Assembly: GCA_050486225.1 (NCBI GenBank)
Contig: JBJHCV010000010.1
Coordinates: 1 to 64,000, forward strand
From: JBBDIX01 sp050486225
GTDB lineage: Bacteria > Actinomycetota > Nitriliruptoria > Nitriliruptorales > Nitriliruptoraceae
DNA: 64,000 nucleotides
Direction of reading: 5' to 3'
The notes below the pieces were generated by a model. It was not told the DNA's origin, searched no databases, and was given only the letters and a program-made list of their open reading frames with translations. Shown in pieces: positions 17,767-25,911 of the stretch (its first letter is position 1; every line of letters starts with the position of its first letter). The position numbers and the translations under genes were made by a program.

Positions 17767-17853
17767 GGGTCCTCCGTTCGCTGCGTCGCGACACCTCGTC
17801 CTCGGCCACCGAGACGCCGCGACCCGTCACCTCGGGACCGCGGCGTGGGCGAC

Positions 17854-18546
17854 TCAGGACTCGTCGTCGCCGTCGCCGGTCGACGCCGCGTCGTCCGCAG
17901 CACCATCACCGTCGGACTCGGCGGCGTCGGGCTCCTCGGTCTCGATGCCGGCCGTCTCCTCCATCGCCTCGAGCTCGGCCTCACTGATCGGCGCGTTGAT
18001 CGTGACCACGGTGCGGTCGACCTCGATGTCGAACTCCGCACCCTCGGGCAGCTGCGACGCGAGGTCCTCGACCCGTCGGACGTCGCCGACCTCCATGCCG
18101 GCGATCGACAGTTCCACGGCGTTGGGCACCTCGAGCGGCCGCACGAGCATCGGCACGCTGTACAGCACCTGGTTGACGACGCCGCCGTCGTCACCCGCGT
18201 CGTCCTCGTCGGTGAGGTGGATCGGGACGTCGACCGAGATCGGCTGGTCCTTGTCGACCGTGAGCAGGTCCACGTGCACGTAGGTGCCCTTCACCGGGTG
18301 CGACGTCAGGTCACGGGCGACGGCGAGGTGGGTGTCCCCGTCGAGGACGATGCGCATCAGCGCGTTGCGGCCCGCCTCGGTGTGCAGGGCGTGGTAGAGG
18401 TCGAGGGCGTCGACGCTCACGGGCGTCGGTTCGACCTGGTAGCCGTAGACGATCGCGGGTACGCGCCCTTCACGGCGCAGCCGGCCAGCGGCGCCCTTCC
18501 CGGACGCGGCGCGTGGCTCGACGGTGAGTTCGATCTGCGTGGACAC
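17854..18546 (-). CDS. rplY: 50S ribosomal protein L25/general stress protein Ctc
   Basis: This 230-residue L25 of the long CTC type binds 5S rRNA. The N-terminal L25 domain (residues 1-95) has LTVEPRAASGKGAAGRLRREGRVPAIVYG and the HPVKGTYVHVDLLTV strand. The C-terminal TL5-like beta domain (100-190) has QVLYSVPMLVRPLEVPNAVELSI. The tail from about 200 is strongly acidic (Asp/Glu/Ser/Gly), which is common in actinobacterial copies. The GTG start at 18546 matches the family N-terminus. It lies between prs and pth on the same strand. Confidence 0.94.
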   Translation of the reverse strand: MSTQIELTVEPRAASGKGAAGRLRREGRVPAIVYGYQVEPTPVSVDALDLYHALHTEAGRNALMRIVLDGDTHLAVARDLTSHPVKGTYVHVDLLTVDKDQPISVDVPIHLTDEDDAGDDGGVVNQVLYSVPMLVRPLEVPNAVELSIAGMEVGDVRRVEDLASQLPEGAEFDIEVDRTVVTINAPISEAELEAMEETAGIETEEPDAAESDGDGAADDAASTGDGDDES

Positions 18547-18690
18547 GATGGTGCTCCTGGCGAGAGGTTCCCCGGCGTGGGTCGGTCACCCTGGGTGGCG
18601 AGGTGTCACGCGGGGTCGGGCGGTCCGGACCGGTCCGCGGGACGCCGACGCGGGGTCGGGCGCACGGTCCACGGGTTCGGACACACACCC

Positions 18691-18711
18691 GGCCCGCGCA
18701 GCAGGCGGGCC
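18691..18711 (-). terminator. Hairpin downstream of prs
   Basis: GGCCCGC and GCGGGCC form a perfect 7-bp stem with a 7-base loop, 68 bases past the prs stop. It lacks a clear T tract, as is common in high-GC terminators. Just beyond it, acgcggggtcgggcg occurs twice (18608-18622 and 18648-18662), 40 bases apart. Confidence 0.4.
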
Positions 18712-18778
18712 GTCCACGCAGGGTACCGACCGCCGGGGGTCCCCGACAACGTCGCCGGGACCCGATGCAACCCCGGGG

Positions 18779-19765
18779 TCAGACGTTCTCGCCCTGGAAG
18801 ATCTCCGAGACGGACTCGTCCTCGAACACCGCCCGCAACGCCGAGGCGAGGATCGGCGCGATGGACAGCACGACGAGCTTGTCGCTCCGGCGGGCCTCGG
18901 GGATGGGGATCGTGTTGGTGACCACGACCTTCTCGATGGCCGAGGCCTCGAGTCGTTGGGCCGCAGGACCGGAGAACAGCGGATGTGTGGCGAGTGCGAC
19001 GACCCGCGCGGCCCCCCGTTCCATGAGCAGGTCCGCGGCGCCGCAGATGGTCCCTGCCGTGTCGATCATGTCGTCGACGAGGATCGCGGTGCGGCCCTCG
19101 ACGTCACCGATCACGTCCAGCGACACCGAAACGTTGTGCTGGTCCGGGTCCCGGCGCTTGTGGAGGATCGCGATCGGCGCACCGACGTGACCGGCGAACT
19201 TCTCCGTGAGGCGTACCCGCCCGGCGTCCGGGGAGACGATCACCCGGTCGCCCTCCTCGGTGTTCTCACGCACCCACTCGACGAGCAGCGGCAGCGCCGT
19301 CAGCGCGTCGAAGGGATCGTGGTAGAAGCCCTGGATCTGACCCGTGTGCAGGTCCACGGACATGATCCGGTCGACTCCGACCGACTCGTACATGTCCGCG
19401 ATCATCCGCGCGGCGATCGCCTCGCGTGACAACGCCTTCTTGTCGGAACGGCTGTAGCCGTAGTAGGGGATCACGGCAACGGTCCGCTTTGCGGACGCAC
19501 GCTTGAGCGCGTCGAGCATCACGAGCTGTTCGACGATGTAGTCGTTGATGCTCATGCCGTCCGGCACGGACACGTGCGACTGGAGCACGAACACGTCGGC
19601 TCCACGCACGGACTCCTCGAATCGCGCGTACAGCTCACCGTTGGCGAACTGCGAGAGCTTCACGTGACCCAGGCGCATGCCGAGGTGGTCGGCGACCTCG
19701 CGCGCGAGCTCGGGATACGAGGATCCCGAGAAGATCATCATCCGCTTCCTGGTGACGACTTCCAT
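18779..19765 (-). CDS. prs: Ribose-phosphate pyrophosphokinase
   Basis: This 328-residue PRPP synthetase converts ribose 5-phosphate and ATP to PRPP for nucleotide, His, Trp and NAD synthesis. Motifs are SGSSYPELAREVADHLG, FANGELYARFEESVRGADVFV, VDLHTGQIQGFYHDPFDAL and the PRPP loop ILVDDMIDTAGTI. The ribose-phosphate loop VSPDAGRVRLTEKFA has AGRVR where GGV-R is more usual, a mild variation. ATG 19765 gives the standard start. It follows glmU by 72 bases; glmU-prs is a conserved pair linking cell-wall precursor and nucleotide synthesis. Confidence 0.95.
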   Translation of the reverse strand: MEVVTRKRMMIFSGSSYPELAREVADHLGMRLGHVKLSQFANGELYARFEESVRGADVFVLQSHVSVPDGMSINDYIVEQLVMLDALKRASAKRTVAVIPYYGYSRSDKKALSREAIAARMIADMYESVGVDRIMSVDLHTGQIQGFYHDPFDALTALPLLVEWVRENTEEGDRVIVSPDAGRVRLTEKFAGHVGAPIAILHKRRDPDQHNVSVSLDVIGDVEGRTAILVDDMIDTAGTICGAADLLMERGAARVVALATHPLFSGPAAQRLEASAIEKVVVTNTIPIPEARRSDKLVVLSIAPILASALRAVFEDESVSEIFQGENV

Positions 19766-19837
19766 CGAGAACCCGACGACGTGAGGGGCGAGGGACCGCG
19801 GCGCGGGTGACCGTAGCGTCGGCCCCCCACCATCGCA

Positions 19838-21265
19838 TCATCGGCCCGAGTCGGGCCCTCCCCCACCGGCGCGTTCCGCGCGTCGACGCTCGACCCACCC
19901 CTCCTTGACGACCTGTCGGGCCCGTGCGATCGCGAGCGCACCCGGCGGTACGTCGTCGGTGATCACCGATCCCGCGGCCACGTAGGCGTCCCGTCCGATC
20001 GTCACCGGCGCCACGAGCATCGTGTCGCACCCGACGAACGCACCGTCGTCGATGGTGGTCGGATGCTTGTGCTGCCCGTCGTAGTTCACCGTCACGACCC
20101 CGCACGCGACGTTCACCCCGGAGCCGATGTCCGCGTCCCCCACGTACGACAGGTGGGGGATCTTGCTGCCGGCACCGACGCGAGTGTTCTTCGTCTCCAC
20201 GTACGCACCGATCCGGCCGCCTTCCCCCAGCACCGTGCCCGCACGCAGGTGCGCGAACGGACCCACCGACGCCGACGGACCGACGACCGAGTCGACCGCT
20301 CGGGTCGAGTGCACCGTTGCGCGGTCCCCGACCTCACACCCGGTCAGGTGCGTGTGCGGGCCCACCACACAGCCGTCACCGATCCGTGTCCCTGCCTCCA
20401 GGATCGTTCCCGGCAGCAGGGTGGTGTCACGACCCACCTGCACGTCGACGTCGACGTGGGTCGTGGCCGGGTCGACGACCGTCACACCGATCTCGACCAT
20501 CAGGTGGTCGAGGTGCCGGCGCCGCAGGACCTCGGACACGGCTGCCAGCTGGCGGCGGTCGTTCACGCCGGCGACCGCATCGGCCGGGGCGTCGACCGCC
20601 ACGACCCGCGTGCCCGCGTCGACGGCCAGACCGACGATGTCGGTGAGGTAGACCTCGCCCTGGGCGTTGTCGTCGTCGAGGTGGGCCACCGCGTCCGCCA
20701 GCACGTCGACCGGCACGGCGTACATCCCGGCGTTGACCTCGTCGACGTTCCGCTGCTGCTCCGAGGCATCCGCGTGCTCGACGATCCCGGCGACGGACCC
20801 GTCGTCGTCACGCAGCACACGCCCGTATCCCGTCGGATCCGCCAGGCGCGTCGTGAGCATCGCCACCGTCGAGTCGTCCGAGGCCGCGACGAGCCCTGCG
20901 AGCGCGTCGCCGTTGAGCAGCGGGGTGTCGCCCGGGAGGATCATCACCCGCCGGATCGCGGGGTCGAGCATCGGCAGTGCCTGCTGGACGGCGTGTCCGG
21001 TTCCCAGGGGTTCCTCCTGCACGGCGACCCGGATCGGCAGCCCCGAGGCGTCGAGCTCTGCGCGCACGTCGTCGGCGTCCGGCCCGACCACCACGACGAC
21101 CTGGCCGGGACCGAGGGGACGGACCGCCTCGAGCACGTGGCGCACGAGCGTTCGCCCGGCGGCACGGTGCAGCACCTTCACCAGATCGGACCGAAACCGT
21201 GTGCCTCGTCCGGCCGCGAGCACGACGACGCCCACGTCCGGTGCAGAGAGCGGACTCGTCGACAC
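19838..21265 (-). CDS. glmU: Bifunctional UDP-N-acetylglucosamine pyrophosphorylase / glucosamine-1-phosphate acetyltransferase
   Basis: This 475-residue GlmU makes UDP-GlcNAc for peptidoglycan. The N-terminal uridyltransferase (1-230) shows LAAGRGTRFRSD, QEEPLGTGHAVQQAL, GDTPLL and the metal-binding NVDEVNAGMYAV. The usual PKVLH is VKVLH here. The C-terminal left-handed beta-helix (260-455) shows repeated hexapeptides, the GAYVETKN loop, SYVGDADIG and NYDGQHKHPTTI with the catalytic His. The GTG at 21265 was chosen because GAGGAGG lies seven bases upstream. An upstream GTG or ATG would add residues without homology. Confidence 0.95.
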   Translation of the reverse strand: MSTSPLSAPDVGVVVLAAGRGTRFRSDLVKVLHRAAGRTLVRHVLEAVRPLGPGQVVVVVGPDADDVRAELDASGLPIRVAVQEEPLGTGHAVQQALPMLDPAIRRVMILPGDTPLLNGDALAGLVAASDDSTVAMLTTRLADPTGYGRVLRDDDGSVAGIVEHADASEQQRNVDEVNAGMYAVPVDVLADAVAHLDDDNAQGEVYLTDIVGLAVDAGTRVVAVDAPADAVAGVNDRRQLAAVSEVLRRRHLDHLMVEIGVTVVDPATTHVDVDVQVGRDTTLLPGTILEAGTRIGDGCVVGPHTHLTGCEVGDRATVHSTRAVDSVVGPSASVGPFAHLRAGTVLGEGGRIGAYVETKNTRVGAGSKIPHLSYVGDADIGSGVNVACGVVTVNYDGQHKHPTTIDDGAFVGCDTMLVAPVTIGRDAYVAAGSVITDDVPPGALAIARARQVVKEGWVERRRAERAGGGGPDSGR

Positions 21266-21449
21266 TGCAGGACCTCCTCGAACGGCGGACCGGGACACGG
21301 GGGCGACGGGCACGAGCCGTCGCGACGGCTGGACCCGGGGTCCCCGATCACCCTACTCACGAGCGCGGCGACGCGAGGCGAGCCCGCGCGACGCGCGTGC
21401 CTCCGAGATTCGTCGTGAAGGACCCGTAACGCAATGGCCGCGGCGAGCG

Positions 21450-23171
21450 ATGGCAGAGGTGGTGCTGTCCCCGCGACCGGATCCGACCGTGAGAAGTCAC
21501 GCCCAACCGCTTCGCCCCTCCGTGGGCGTCGTCGGCGTGCGGAGACCCAGCTCCGACGGACCTGCGATGGCCCCGCCCAGCAGGATCACGGGACCGGATG
21601 GCGCATCCCTGTCCCGGATCGGCACGGTGGAGGCCACCACCGACGCACGAGTCCTCACGGGACCGTTCGTCGCCGCCGCGACGGCACTGCTCACACTCTC
21701 GCTGGTCGCGACCGGTGTGCCGATGCGGCCGTCGGCCACCGTCGACGCCGTCGGCATGCACTCGGCGCTCCAGGCGACGGGCGCCGCGCTGGCCGTGCTG
21801 TGCGGGTTCGTGCTCGCGATCCACGCCCGCGTCGACTCGAGCACCGCATCGGCGTGGGCCGCAGCGGCCCTGGGAGGCCTCGGGCTGTTCACCCTCGGCC
21901 TCGGCGCCGTCGGTCCGGTCATCGACCCGCGTGCACAGCACGTGAACCCGCTCGCCTGGCTGCAGCCCGGAGGTCGCGCCGGCGTCCTGCTGCTGCTGGT
22001 GATCGCCCTGTGGACCTCCCGTCGCGAGGGCAGCTGGCGTCGCCGACCGTCACGTGTCCTGCTGTTCTCCATGGCGATCATCGCGTCCGCGACGGTCCTC
22101 TTCCAGGTCTCGCCCGGACTCGGGCGTCCGTTCGCCAGCGTCAACGACGTCGCCTTCGCGTTCGTCGCCACGCGCCCGTACGGGGCTGGTGGGCTGCTGC
22201 CGCTGCTCTGGCTCGCGCTCGGCGCGACCTACGTGTCGGCTGCGAAGCGCCGTCAGGACGCCTCGCTCGCATGGATCGCCCTCGCGTTCCTGGGGTTCGG
22301 GGTCGCCGAGTTCGGTGACCGGGCGATCGCCGAGTCCGGCATGTTCATCAGCGTCGGAGCGAGCCTCGTCCAGGCTGCGGGACTGGCGTGCGCCCTGGTC
22401 GGTACGACGCGACACCTGCTCGTGACCATCGGTGAACGCCAGGGCGCCCTCACCTCACGCGCCGAGGCCGCCGAAGAGTCCGCGCACGTCACGCGCCGAC
22501 TCCAGCACGAACGGATGCACGAGGCTCGCAACGCCCTGAGCGGGATCGTCAACACCCTGCGCCTGCTCGAGGAGCACCCCGAACGGATCTCCGCAGCCCA
22601 GCAGCGGCGGCTGCTCGGTGCCAGCTTCGGCGAACTGGTGCGCCTGCAGCACCTGCTCGCACCTGATCCGTCGACGGCCGCCGCGGCCTTCGACGTCGCC
22701 GACACGCTGCGGCCCGTGGTGCTCGCCGCCCGATCCAACGGACTCGACCTCGAGGTCGACCTCCCGTCGGACGTGGTGGGCTGGGGTTCGTGGGCGAGCA
22801 CGACACAGGCCGTGCAGAACCTGCTCGAGAACGTCCGTCGCCACGCACCGGGTTCACCGGCCCGCATCTCCGCGCGACGTCACGGCACCCGGGTCGAGAT
22901 CCGCGTGTCGGACCGCGGCCCGGGCGTCAGGCCCGAGGATCGCGACCGCATCTTCACCGCGGGCGAGCGCGGGCCGCAGGCAGGCGCCACCCCGGGCAGC
23001 GGGCTCGGTCTGTCGATCACCGCGGACCTGATGCGCCGACAGGAGGGCGACATCCGGGTCGAGTCCGGGCCCGAGGGCGGCGCGACCTTCGTCCTGACGC
23101 TCCCCGCGCCCACGACCGCCGACAACCGTCGCGATCCCGAGCAGTTGTCGATCCCGGCCTCGGTCGCCTGA
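21450..23171 (+). CDS. Multi-pass membrane sensor histidine kinase
   Basis: This kinase of about 573 residues has a hydrophobic N-terminal half with roughly seven or eight membrane spans (residues 70-330), then a coiled linker and a DHp helix. The probable phosphorylated His is in MHEARNALSGIVNTLRLLEEH. The C-terminal HATPase_c has AVQNLLENVRRHAP (N box), VSDRGPGVRPEDRDRIF (G1/F) and GSGLGLSI (G2). It probably phosphorylates the NarL-type regulator encoded 70 bases downstream. The signal is unknown. The start is uncertain: ATG 21450 was chosen, but the first 60 residues look poorly constrained and a later start is possible. Confidence 0.78.
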   Translation: MAEVVLSPRPDPTVRSHAQPLRPSVGVVGVRRPSSDGPAMAPPSRITGPDGASLSRIGTVEATTDARVLTGPFVAAATALLTLSLVATGVPMRPSATVDAVGMHSALQATGAALAVLCGFVLAIHARVDSSTASAWAAAALGGLGLFTLGLGAVGPVIDPRAQHVNPLAWLQPGGRAGVLLLLVIALWTSRREGSWRRRPSRVLLFSMAIIASATVLFQVSPGLGRPFASVNDVAFAFVATRPYGAGGLLPLLWLALGATYVSAAKRRQDASLAWIALAFLGFGVAEFGDRAIAESGMFISVGASLVQAAGLACALVGTTRHLLVTIGERQGALTSRAEAAEESAHVTRRLQHERMHEARNALSGIVNTLRLLEEHPERISAAQQRRLLGASFGELVRLQHLLAPDPSTAAAAFDVADTLRPVVLAARSNGLDLEVDLPSDVVGWGSWASTTQAVQNLLENVRRHAPGSPARISARRHGTRVEIRVSDRGPGVRPEDRDRIFTAGERGPQAGATPGSGLGLSITADLMRRQEGDIRVESGPEGGATFVLTLPAPTTADNRRDPEQLSIPASVA

Positions 23172-23189
23172 ATCCGAGCGCCCGGCACG

Positions 23190-23195
23190 TAGGAT
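23190..23195 (+). promoter_or_regulatory. Putative -10 element of the NarL-type regulator gene
   Basis: TAGGAT, an excellent actinobacterial -10 hexamer, lies 18 bases after the kinase stop and 46 bases before the chosen ATG. It suggests the regulator can be transcribed independently of the kinase. Confidence 0.4.
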
Positions 23196-23241
23196 GCCGG
23201 CGACGCCCGCGACATGGATGGGCCCGCACCCAGACAGCGGC

Positions 23242-23946
23242 ATGACCACGACACCTGCGCAGCCCCCTCCGGTCGACTCGGCCGTGACCCGTGTGCTGAT
23301 CGTCGACGACCACGACCTGTTCGCGGAGAGCCTGCTGCTCGCCCTCGACGTCGCCGGATTCTGGGTCCAGCGAGCCCCCTCCCTCGACCCGCCAGACGTG
23401 CTCGCGGCAGCGGTCGGGCAACGAGTCGACGTGGTGCTGCTCGACCTGCAGTTCGGCGGTGACGGAACGACCGGGCTGCCACTGGTCGAACCCCTGCGTT
23501 CGGCGGGTGCGACCGTCGTCATGGTGACGGGTGTCGAGGATCCCGCGCGCATGGGCGAGTGCCTCGAGGCCGGCGCCTGTTCCGTGGTGAACAAGTCCGA
23601 ACCGCTCGAGGCGCTGATCCACGCGACCCGCGAGGCCGCAGCCGGGCGATCGGTCAACCCCGCCGCCACCCGAACCGCACTGCTCCAGGCGCTGCGACTG
23701 CAACGCGCAGACCACGAGGCGCGCACCGAACGCCTGCGGCGGCTGACACCCGCGGAGTCCGAGGTCCTGCTGTCGCTGTGCCGGGGACTCAACGCAGAGG
23801 CGATCGCCGAGCAGCGCGTCGTGTCGATCCGGACCGTGCGCAGCCAGATCGAGTCCATCCTCACCAAACTGGACGTGAGTTCACAGATCGGCGCCGTCGC
23901 CATCGCGAACCGCGCCGGGTGGCCGACGGCCGGACCCGAGGCCTGA
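23242..23946 (+). CDS. NarL/LuxR-type response regulator
   Basis: This 234-residue regulator has a receiver domain (residues 17-135) with the acidic pair VDDHD, the phosphoacceptor Asp68 in VVLLDLQ, the conserved Thr (VTG) and Lys (NKSEP). The C-terminal LuxR helix-turn-helix (165-225) reads LTPAESEVLLSLCRGLNAEAI, with a recognition helix SIRTVRSQIESILTKL. It should bind DNA as a dimer when phosphorylated by the upstream membrane kinase. ATG 23242 was chosen; ATG 23218 is an in-frame alternative. It is transcribed toward the Tad operon, which ends 60 bases away on the other strand. Confidence 0.85.
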   Translation: MTTTPAQPPPVDSAVTRVLIVDDHDLFAESLLLALDVAGFWVQRAPSLDPPDVLAAAVGQRVDVVLLDLQFGGDGTTGLPLVEPLRSAGATVVMVTGVEDPARMGECLEAGACSVVNKSEPLEALIHATREAAAGRSVNPAATRTALLQALRLQRADHEARTERLRRLTPAESEVLLSLCRGLNAEAIAEQRVVSIRTVRSQIESILTKLDVSSQIGAVAIANRAGWPTAGPEA

Positions 23947-23972
23947 CCGAGACCCGTCCCGACCCGACCGGT

Positions 23973-23992
23973 CCGACCCCGCACGGGGTCGG
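23973..23992. terminator. Bidirectional hairpin between regulator and Tad operon
   Basis: CCGACCCC and GGGGTCGG form a perfect 8-bp stem around a GCAC tetraloop, in the 59-base gap where the plus-strand regulator gene and the minus-strand tadC gene end facing each other. Confidence 0.6.
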
Positions 23993-24005
23993 GCCATCAT
24001 CGGGA

Positions 24006-24896
24006 TCACATGCTGCCGAAGGCACGGGCGATGTCGATGGCCGCCGGCCCGAGGAGCACGATCAGCAGGGTCGGCAGGATGAACAGCACCAGCGGGAACA
24101 CGACCTTCACCGGGATCTGCATCGCGCGCTGCTCGGCACGTTGACGCCGCTTGAGGCGGATCTCGGTCGACTGCGTCCGCAGGATGTCGACGAGTGCGAT
24201 GCCGTACGCGTCGGCCTGGAGGAGCGCGGACACGAATCGGTGGAGGTCGGGAACGTTCGTTCGTTCCGCGAGCCCCCGGTAGGCCGTGCGCCTCGGCACC
24301 CCCACCTGGATCTCCTGAAGCGTCCGGACCAGCTCGCCCGCGAACGGGCCGGACCCGTTCGAGGCGGCGCGTGCCATCGCGGCGTCGAATCCGAGCCCTG
24401 CCTCGACGGAGATCGTCATCTGGTCGAGCGTGTCGGGGATCTCGCGCTGGATGACCTTCTGGCGCTCCGCACCGCGCCCGTGGAGCACGACCTCCGGCAC
24501 GAAGTAGCCCACGGCGCCGAACACGACCCATGCGGCGAGCCTGCCCACCGACGGCTGCGAGGCGAAGAACAGCAGGCCGAGCAGGGCGAACGTGGACGCG
24601 AGCATCATCTTGAGCAGGAGCAGTCGGTCCACCGACCACCGAGGCGGGTGGCCAGCGAGGGCGAGCAGTCGTTCGAGTCGACGCACCACACCGACGGGGT
24701 TCGCACGCCTCGCGACGAGACTCATCCGGTTCGAGGCCCGCGGCGCGTCGGCCTCGGCCTTGACGCGCGGCATGCCCCGCGTGAGATTGCCCACGACCTC
24801 CGAGTGCGCCGGCGGGCGCCCCCCGAACAGGGCCCAGCCCGCCAGTGGCATCGCCAGGGCGATCGCGGCGGCCGCACCGATGATCACGGGTTCCAT
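24006..24896 (-). CDS. tadC: Tad pilus assembly protein TadC (type II secretion F domain)
   Basis: This 296-residue inner-membrane platform protein of the Flp pilus machine is a GspF/T2SF-family member with membrane spans near residues 6-25, 90-130 and 260-295. The T2SF core is visible as IPDTLDQMTISVEAGLGFDAAMAR, then VGVPRRTAYRGLAERTNVPDL and ALLQADAYGIALVDILRTQ. With TadB it anchors the TadA ATPase. The start chosen is ATG 24896; GTG 24902 is possible. It lies 10 bases after tadB and is the last gene of the operon. Confidence 0.87.
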   Translation of the reverse strand: MEPVIIGAAAAIALAMPLAGWALFGGRPPAHSEVVGNLTRGMPRVKAEADAPRASNRMSLVARRANPVGVVRRLERLLALAGHPPRWSVDRLLLLKMMLASTFALLGLLFFASQPSVGRLAAWVVFGAVGYFVPEVVLHGRGAERQKVIQREIPDTLDQMTISVEAGLGFDAAMARAASNGSGPFAGELVRTLQEIQVGVPRRTAYRGLAERTNVPDLHRFVSALLQADAYGIALVDILRTQSTEIRLKRRQRAEQRAMQIPVKVVFPLVLFILPTLLIVLLGPAAIDIARAFGSM

Positions 24897-24906
24897 GGCC
24901 ACTCGC

Positions 24907-25911
24907 TCAGAACTCGACGCGAACGATGGTGCGCAGCCACAGGGCACCCGCGGTCATGAGGAACCCGGCCACGACCATCATCACGATGCCGGCGAGGCTC
25001 TCCCAGAACCGGGCCAGGTACCCCGGATTCATCATCGACAGGAACAGCACCACGACGACGGGCAGGCCCATCAGCACGACGGCGGAAAGGCGTCCCTCCG
25101 CGCTCAGCGCCTGGACCTGACGGCGGATCTGGTTGCGGTCCCTGATGGTCCCGGCGACCGAGTCCAGTACCGACGCGAGGTTGCCGCCGACCTCACGGTG
25201 GATCGCGATCGCCTGCGCGATCCAGGCGAAGTCGTCGCTGCCGGTCCGCTCGATGGTCGTGTCGAGGGCCACCGCGAGGTCCTGGCCGACCCGCGTGACG
25301 CTCACGATCCGTCGGAACTCACTGGCGGTCGGCTCGGGCGCCTCGTGGGCGACGGTGTTGACCGCCTGCATGAGGCTGTGACCCGCGCGCAGGCTCCCGG
25401 CGAGCAACTGGAGCGTGTCGTCCAGTTGGTCGGCGAACTGGGCCCGCCTGCGGGAGATGCGAAACGAGATCAGGACCTTGGTGCCGACCCCGATGGCCAC
25501 GAGCAGGACGATCGCCAGGGCAGGCCCGCCAACCGCCGACCCCACGAACGCCGTCACGAGACACAGCGACGAGAAGCGAACCAGGAAGCGTCCGGCCGGC
25601 ACCCGGATCCCGGAACGGTCGAGCACGTCCTCCAGGCGGTTGGTCCACGGACCATGGTGCAGACCGACCTCCGCGAGGTGCGCCATCCGATCAGCGATGC
25701 CGCCGAGTCCGGGGCGAGTCGCGGACCCCCGACGGTCACGGCCCAGCCGTACCACGGGAGGCGCCAGGGCGACGTGGACGGCGACGAGCGCGGCGTAGCA
25801 GAGCAGCAACCCGAACAGCAGCAGTGCGGGACGGACCTCGACGACCGGATCCAGGGGTGAGGACGCGGCCACGACCAGCGGCGGCGTCATCCAGGCGGGC
25901 ACGTCGATCAC
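24907..25911 (-). CDS. tadB: Tad pilus assembly protein TadB (type II secretion F domain)
   Basis: This 334-residue protein has membrane segments at about residues 30-50 and 115-145 and two at the C-terminus (VVLMGLPVVVVLFLSMM and AGIVMMVVAGFLMTAGAL). The T2SF domain (residues 165-290) reads FADQLDDTLQLLAGSLRAGHS then AIAIHREVGGNLASVLDSVAG. TadB and TadC are paralogous platform subunits. The GTG start at 25911 overlaps the tadA stop as GTGA, so TadA, TadB and TadC expression is coupled. Confidence 0.87.
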   Translation of the reverse strand: MIDVPAWMTPPLVVAASSPLDPVVEVRPALLLFGLLLCYAALVAVHVALAPPVVRLGRDRRGSATRPGLGGIADRMAHLAEVGLHHGPWTNRLEDVLDRSGIRVPAGRFLVRFSSLCLVTAFVGSAVGGPALAIVLLVAIGVGTKVLISFRISRRRAQFADQLDDTLQLLAGSLRAGHSLMQAVNTVAHEAPEPTASEFRRIVSVTRVGQDLAVALDTTIERTGSDDFAWIAQAIAIHREVGGNLASVLDSVAGTIRDRNQIRRQVQALSAEGRLSAVVLMGLPVVVVLFLSMMNPGYLARFWESLAGIVMMVVAGFLMTAGALWLRTIVRVEF

